Virus record (IMG/VR): IMGVR_UViG_3300035663_000027
Coordinates: 1 to 42,695 of that record
From: a virus
Strand: one strand, 5' to 3'
DNA length: 42,695 bases
Shown here piece after piece: positions 39,930 to 42,695 of this stretch; within the stretch, counting starts at the first letter, position 1, and each line of letters opens with the position of its first letter. Both the position numbers and the translations under genes were made by a program. The notes under the pieces were generated by a model. That model was not told the DNA's origin, made no database searches, and saw nothing but the letters and a program-made list of their open reading frames with translations.

Positions 39930-40151
39930 CTACGTCTCCAACTCAGCAGCAATTAACATCAGCTGACGTAAAGCAAAGACAATGCCAGGACTATCCTTTA
40001 CATTGCTTTCACAATACAACTCTTCGATCTGCTCGGCAGCAACACGAAGGGCTTCAGCCAAACTGGGACCATCCACCTCAAAAGGATCACACGTCCCGCT
40101 GTCTTTGTAGGCATTCCATACTGCCTCCGCTGCAAGTGCTGGATTAGTCAT
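39930..40151 (-). CDS. 73-aa hypothetical early protein with strong RBS
   Basis: I choose the ATG at 40151 because GGAGG stands five bases before it; a GTG two codons upstream would have the site touching the start. The protein is acidic and helical: ALAAEAVWNAYKDSGTCDPF and LAEALRVAAEQIEELYCESN with two Cys. It overlaps the end of the 72-aa gene by eight bases. It is followed by a 163-bp gap with a CGCCT/AGGCG hairpin. No family is recognised. Confidence 0.65.
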   Translation of the reverse strand: MTNPALAAEAVWNAYKDSGTCDPFEVDGPSLAEALRVAAEQIEELYCESNVKDSPGIVFALRQLMLIAAELET

Positions 40152-40362
40152 ACTCACCTCCCTTTTTGGTAAGACTTAAACAGTACTCAAGATGTGCCTG
40201 TTGAATGCGATGCTTAATCTCCGCAACCTCAGGCCTATTGGTAAGGGCTGCTGCTCGAAAGATCTCAACAACAAAGACGCGCTCAGCATAGGTAAGACTT
40301 TCAGACCCATGCCTGGCAATCTTCATGATAACCTCAATTGGAGTAATCATTTGGTCATTCAT
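40144..40362 (-). CDS. 72-aa hypothetical early protein
   Basis: This 72-aa protein reads MITPIEVIMKIARHGSESLT, YAERVFVVEIFRAAALTNRP and ends with a Lys/Gly-rich SLTKKGGEYD. It is helical with no Cys pair motif. Its ATG (40362) shares ATGA with the preceding 104-aa gene, and its last codons contain the ribosome site of the next gene. It is one of a tight series of small early genes. Function is unknown. Confidence 0.65.
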   Translation of the reverse strand: MNDQMITPIEVIMKIARHGSESLTYAERVFVVEIFRAAALTNRPEVAEIKHRIQQAHLEYCLSLTKKGGEYD

Positions 40363-40673
40363 ACAAGTAGAGCATCGGATCGGAAGGAGTTAATCAACAC
40401 AGCATCCTGTGAAAACGACTGCTTATAAAGATTAGCAATCGCCCTTACTTCAAGTGCTGCCTCGTAGCTCTCAGCAATGATAGTAAGAATGAACACATCC
40501 TCTGGTTCACCCTTCCAGCAGCTGGTACCCTCAGTCACCGTCCAACTATCAAAGTACCGATTGACAGTAGTGGTAATGAAGTCAGCAAAGTCATCCCCCG
40601 ACACAGTAGACAAAGCTTCGGGCCGCTGTGGAATGTTGCGACCCATGAACAGCTGGTAGGTAGTGTGCATCAT
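40359..40673 (-). CDS. 104-aa protein, DUF3574-like pattern
   Basis: This 104-aa protein has TVNRYFDSWTVTEGTSCWKG followed by EDVFILTIIAESYEAALEVR and IANLYKQSFSQDAVLINSF. The order "F..wTvteg.G.W+ge.E....itii......... i..lY+..F.QdaVl" resembles DUF3574, a small alpha/beta family of unknown function in bacteria, including cyanobacteria. If so, it may have been taken from a host. The first Met is at 40673, with a second directly after. It is coupled by ATGA to the 72-aa gene. Confidence 0.6.
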   Translation of the reverse strand: MMHTTYQLFMGRNIPQRPEALSTVSGDDFADFITTTVNRYFDSWTVTEGTSCWKGEPEDVFILTIIAESYEAALEVRAIANLYKQSFSQDAVLINSFRSDALLV

Positions 40674-40706
40674 CGTTTGTAAACAAAGGGCAGGTAGTAC
40701 GGTTGA

Positions 40707-40922
40707 TCAGCCTTGGTCTTTGGCTTGGGCCTCGAAATACTCTTCGATGAGCTTGAGGACTCCGTAGTAGTAGCCCGCCTTGAAGGCGATGCTTTGGTCT
40801 GGGTTGTGCTTGAGGTGGTGGACTTCATTGAACCAAGATCTCAAAGGTGCGGGAATTGGAGACTGTTTGCCAAGAATAGCAGGGTCGATGCGGGCAGCAT
40901 CAACATCACGATACACTGTCAT
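40707..40922 (-). CDS. 71-aa hypothetical early protein
   Basis: This 71-aa protein reads TVYRDVDAARIDPAILGKQS, PIPAPLRSWFNEVHHLKHNP and FKAGYYYGVLKLIEEYFEAQ. The aromatic-rich C-terminal helix and a His cluster are notable. It overlaps the upstream 61-aa gene by 17 bases and is separated from the next by 33 bp. No homologue is recognised. It belongs to the early array before RNA polymerase. Confidence 0.6.
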   Translation of the reverse strand: MTVYRDVDAARIDPAILGKQSPIPAPLRSWFNEVHHLKHNPDQSIAFKAGYYYGVLKLIEEYFEAQAKDQG

Positions 40923-41091
40923 AACGCTTCATGAAATAGGTGCGGTAATCAATGCTCTGTTCAATGATAGCCTGTGTGGCCCATCCACGCAACGGTCTGG
41001 TTGATTGAATAGGGCCAACATACTCATCATAAACAATGGGGCGGGGTTTGTGTTTGATGCGCTGTGAGGTAGCGCGTCCCAAGAGAGACAC
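40906..41091 (-). CDS. 61-aa basic early protein (GTG start)
   Basis: This frame begins with GTG at 41091 and encodes a basic 61-aa protein: LLGRATSQRIKHKPRPIVYD, EYVGPIQSTRPLRGWATQAI and IEQSIDYRTYFMKRYDSVS. There is no good Shine-Dalgarno, and no in-frame ATG near the start, so the exact start is uncertain. It overlaps the 71-aa gene by 17 bases. It is the first gene of the second early unit, right after the gap that follows the terminator at 41347-41378. Confidence 0.5.
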   Translation of the reverse strand: MSLLGRATSQRIKHKPRPIVYDEYVGPIQSTRPLRGWATQAIIEQSIDYRTYFMKRYDSVS

Positions 41092-41346
41092 AGAATCAAA
41101 AAGGTAAGGTGGACAGTTACATCTATTCAGTTGTATCCGTAGGTTACTTCAAGCGCCACTCATACGGTTGGCGATCACACTCACTTATCGGTAGAGTGCT
41201 GCCCCTTCTATTTAGTTCCCTCCGTCTTCAGATCAGCTCACCACCAGGTTCTTCTGATGGGAGGCCCTGACCCTAGCATCGGGTGTCACTGAGCCTAACC
41301 TAGCACCGCCAGCTCTGACTCACAAGCCGCAAACCGGAAGAAAGTC
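41092..41346. other. Gene-free gap between first and second early units
   Basis: This 255-bp stretch has no gene: minus-strand ATGs at about 41119, 41163 and 41278 are followed by stops within 1-13 codons. It directly follows an intrinsic terminator, so a promoter for the next genes (including RNA polymerase) would be expected here. I see only weak sigma70-type matches (for example TTGAAG-17-TGAATA on the minus strand near 41120-41150). Several short inverted repeats occur but none stands out. Confidence 0.5.
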
Positions 41347-41378
41347 AAAAAAAGGTGGGGACCATGGGCAGCCCCCCC
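41347..41378 (-). terminator. Intrinsic terminator of the first early operon
   Basis: On the minus strand a seven-G run (41378 to 41372) pairs with CCCCACC (41360 to 41354; one mismatch) across an 11-base loop, followed directly by seven T (41353 to 41347). It starts 11 bases after the stop codon of the 159-aa gene. The G+C-rich stem and U-tract form a classical rho-independent terminator for the host polymerase. It separates the first early operon from the array leading to RNA polymerase. Confidence 0.8.
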
Positions 41379-41388
41379 TAAGATGTGT

Positions 41389-41868
41389 TCAAATGCGGCA
41401 CAGTTTCTGCGGTTGAAACTCGCCAGTCTCAAGACAGGCAGCAGCCTGGCCCGCAACCTCACTCCAGAGAATCCAGTGGATCTCCTTAGGAGCAGTCAAG
41501 GTGTGGGCAATGGTCACGGCAAGCTCACCCTCCCAGTCAGCACCAGCATTCTCGCGCCAATGTGCAAAGTCGTGAACCGCACGGAACATAAGATTCTGTT
41601 GCGTCGACATAAGATCAGGGTTCGGATCGTTATTCAAGCGAGACACTGGCAGCCAACGGGTCTCACCGGGAAGAACGGGTCGGCTCAGCGCGGCCATAGC
41701 CTCTTCAATGGGAACCTCACGGGTCACAAACAGGGGCTCAATGCCTGATGCTCGCATCCTATGGAATTCCCGCATCAACCACAGGCCGAACGCTTTACGC
41801 TCATTGTGGGTAGGTTTGGTGTGAGGCGCTGCCAACCATTGGCTGGCGATGTTAGATTGCGTGATCAT
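41389..41868 (-). CDS. 159-aa early protein with HDxxH motif
   Basis: I use the ATG at 41868 (159 aa). The C-terminal half has MFRAVHDFAHWRENAGADWE, GELAVTIAHTLTA and LWSEVAGQAAACLETGEFQP. The His/Asp/Glu series (HDxxH, then EGE, H and SEVAGQ) suggests a metal-binding site, and similar "HDxxGH...GE...H...SExxGQ" proteins are found in actinobacteriophages, where their function is unknown. The N-terminal half is helical (FGLWLMREFHRMRASGIEPL). It is the last gene of the first early operon, just before the terminator. A hydrolase activity is speculation. Confidence 0.65.
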   Translation of the reverse strand: MITQSNIASQWLAAPHTKPTHNERKAFGLWLMREFHRMRASGIEPLFVTREVPIEEAMAALSRPVLPGETRWLPVSRLNNDPNPDLMSTQQNLMFRAVHDFAHWRENAGADWEGELAVTIAHTLTAPKEIHWILWSEVAGQAAACLETGEFQPQKLCRI

Positions 41869-42040
41869 AGTCAACGTCCTCAACGGATAGGATGTGTTCG
41901 CCACGGTCACAGAAACCGTAAGCCTGATTGAAAGCACGGTCGGATGTGCTGGCGTGGATGATGTGTTGGCCATTAATCTGCCAACCCCCACGGCCCCGCC
42001 GTACCCCTACGGTCACGAGCCACCGTTTCTCAGTCAACAT
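41852..42040 (-). CDS. 62-aa hypothetical early protein
   Basis: This 62-aa protein reads MLTEKRWLVTVGVRRGRGGW, QINGQHIIHASTSDRAFNQA and YGFCDRGEHILSVEDVDYDH. The first half is basic and beta-like, the end acidic. It overlaps the preceding 211-aa gene by 11 bases and the following 159-aa gene by 17. It belongs to the first early operon. No family recognised. Confidence 0.6.
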   Translation of the reverse strand: MLTEKRWLVTVGVRRGRGGWQINGQHIIHASTSDRAFNQAYGFCDRGEHILSVEDVDYDHAI

Positions 42041-42665
42041 AGCCCAGAAGCCTCCGATAGGTTACCCAAGTTACAGCCTGAACCTCAGCAGCAGTCAGAA
42101 TGTGGCCGCATGTTTCAAACGACCGCTCAGCAGCCAGCACATAGGATCGGGTGATGGCAGCATAGAGCGCAGGGCTGAGGCTAGGTGTCTTGGTGGTGGG
42201 GATGCGCTCACCCATAAAAATGGCGAACGCGTGGCCGTCGACACAAACAGTATCCTTGAATCCTGAGATGCACCGATAGAATGCAACGACCTTCTGACCC
42301 GATAGAATCTCCTGAATAGCCTCACCGTCTGGTGATTCCATCTCAAGAATACGGGCCGCCTTGTCTTTATTCGGATTAAAGGTGCAAACCTTAGCAATCC
42401 GAGGGTCGTGCCCCTGATGCCATAGCTTGATCATGGTTTCAGCATCGGCAACGTTACGGCCCCATTTATTGTTCGGGCTAAGGGCCGCTATGACACCGAT
42501 TGCCTGGCCCAGTGTGAGCCCCTGATAGGCGTGCATCAGCTGAACCGCTAGATCATAGGCGCGGCGATACCAGTGCTTGCCCTGTTCTATGTCAGCAGCG
42601 GACGCTAGCCCGAGCATCCCGATAATGTGACGAGCGTTCGCCCGTGGTGTGACCCGTCTAGACAT
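42030..42665 (-). CDS. DNA-glycosylase-like early protein (DUF7178-like)
   Basis: This 211-aa protein starts at an ATG (42665) with GGAG six bases before it. It has WYRRAYDLAVQLMHAYQG, GVIAALSPNNKWGRNVADAE and SGQKVVAFYRCISG followed by VCVDGHAFAIFMGE. The last blocks resemble the G-x-K ... VDxHA pattern of HhH-GPD DNA glycosylases (K and D in the active site), and "WY..A...A......GviAALSPxxxWxxN" is the signature of a family that I recall from actinobacteriophages (DUF7178). It may act on modified bases in host or phage DNA. It is the second gene after the operator-bearing leader. Activity is not established. Confidence 0.65.
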   Translation of the reverse strand: MSRRVTPRANARHIIGMLGLASAADIEQGKHWYRRAYDLAVQLMHAYQGLTLGQAIGVIAALSPNNKWGRNVADAETMIKLWHQGHDPRIAKVCTFNPNKDKAARILEMESPDGEAIQEILSGQKVVAFYRCISGFKDTVCVDGHAFAIFMGERIPTTKTPSLSPALYAAITRSYVLAAERSFETCGHILTAAEVQAVTWVTYRRLLGYVD

Positions 42666-42695
42666 TGTGTTCTCCGTGGTGTGGGTGTGTGGCTT

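Noticed and set aside
41101-41340. Possible tRNA (CGGTAGAGTG resembling a D-arm)
   Set aside because: No matching T-arm or acceptor stem at the correct distance.
1-42695. CRISPR array, integrase, photosynthesis genes (psbA, hli, talC)
   Set aside because: Looked for typical repeats and protein patterns and saw none in this window.

Overview
The window is the complete genome of a T7-like podovirus (Autographiviridae type) of the kind that infects unicellular cyanobacteria. The first 23 bases recur exactly as the last 23, so the contig is a closed circle in the assembly and the true linear ends are not marked. Every gene I accept lies on the minus strand. Evidence for a cyanophage is indirect: the set of a T7-type RNA polymerase, thyX, mazG, a compact class I ribonucleotide reductase pair, and several small basic proteins that I remember from Synechococcus/Prochlorococcus podoviruses of the P60/Syn5 kind. 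I found no psbA, hli, talC, integrase, tRNA or CRISPR. The host is therefore inferred.

Read in the direction of transcription (minus strand, falling coordinates, starting at about 860): a 542-bp gene-free leader (322-863) carries a sigma70-like promoter flanked by two ATAAG-N5-CTTAT palindromes 22 bp apart. It is followed by a winged-helix-like protein (28-321). Crossing the junction, a first early operon (42665 down to 41389) encodes a DNA-glycosylase-like protein, a 62-aa orphan and a protein with an HDxxH motif. It ends in an intrinsic terminator (41347-41378). After a 250-bp gap comes a packed array of eight small orphan genes (41091-39024), then the single-subunit RNA polymerase (39024-36688) and two extremely acidic small proteins.

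The middle region (36269-27711) is replication and nucleotide metabolism: SSB, endonuclease I, primase-helicase, a 56-aa zinc-ribbon protein, DNA polymerase, exonuclease, a DUF3310-like protein, MazG, NrdA and NrdB. The phage can degrade host DNA (endonuclease and exonuclease), reduce ribonucleotides (NrdA/NrdB), make dTMP (ThyX) and replicate with its own polymerase and helicase.

The late region (27708-2558) has the T7 structural order: a gp7.3-like Pro-rich protein, portal, scaffold, capsid, a Tphi-like terminator, tail tubes A and B, a gp13-like protein, three internal core proteins, a gp17-like fibre and four fibre-related genes. Then come a holin candidate, a glucosaminidase endolysin, terminase small and large subunits, an HNH nuclease and several very small Lys/Arg-rich proteins. 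Behind the terminase is a 614-bp gene-free stretch full of hairpins. It includes a 20-nt sequence repeated exactly inside the RNA polymerase gene, which is my candidate phage promoter. The last late genes are thyX and two small genes, ending in a compound hairpin at 840-887.

The most interesting leads are the leader/operator plus first early operon, the two super-acidic proteins behind the RNA polymerase, the exact 20-nt repeat, the structured non-coding region after terminase, and the RNR small subunit with Leu where the radical Tyr should be.
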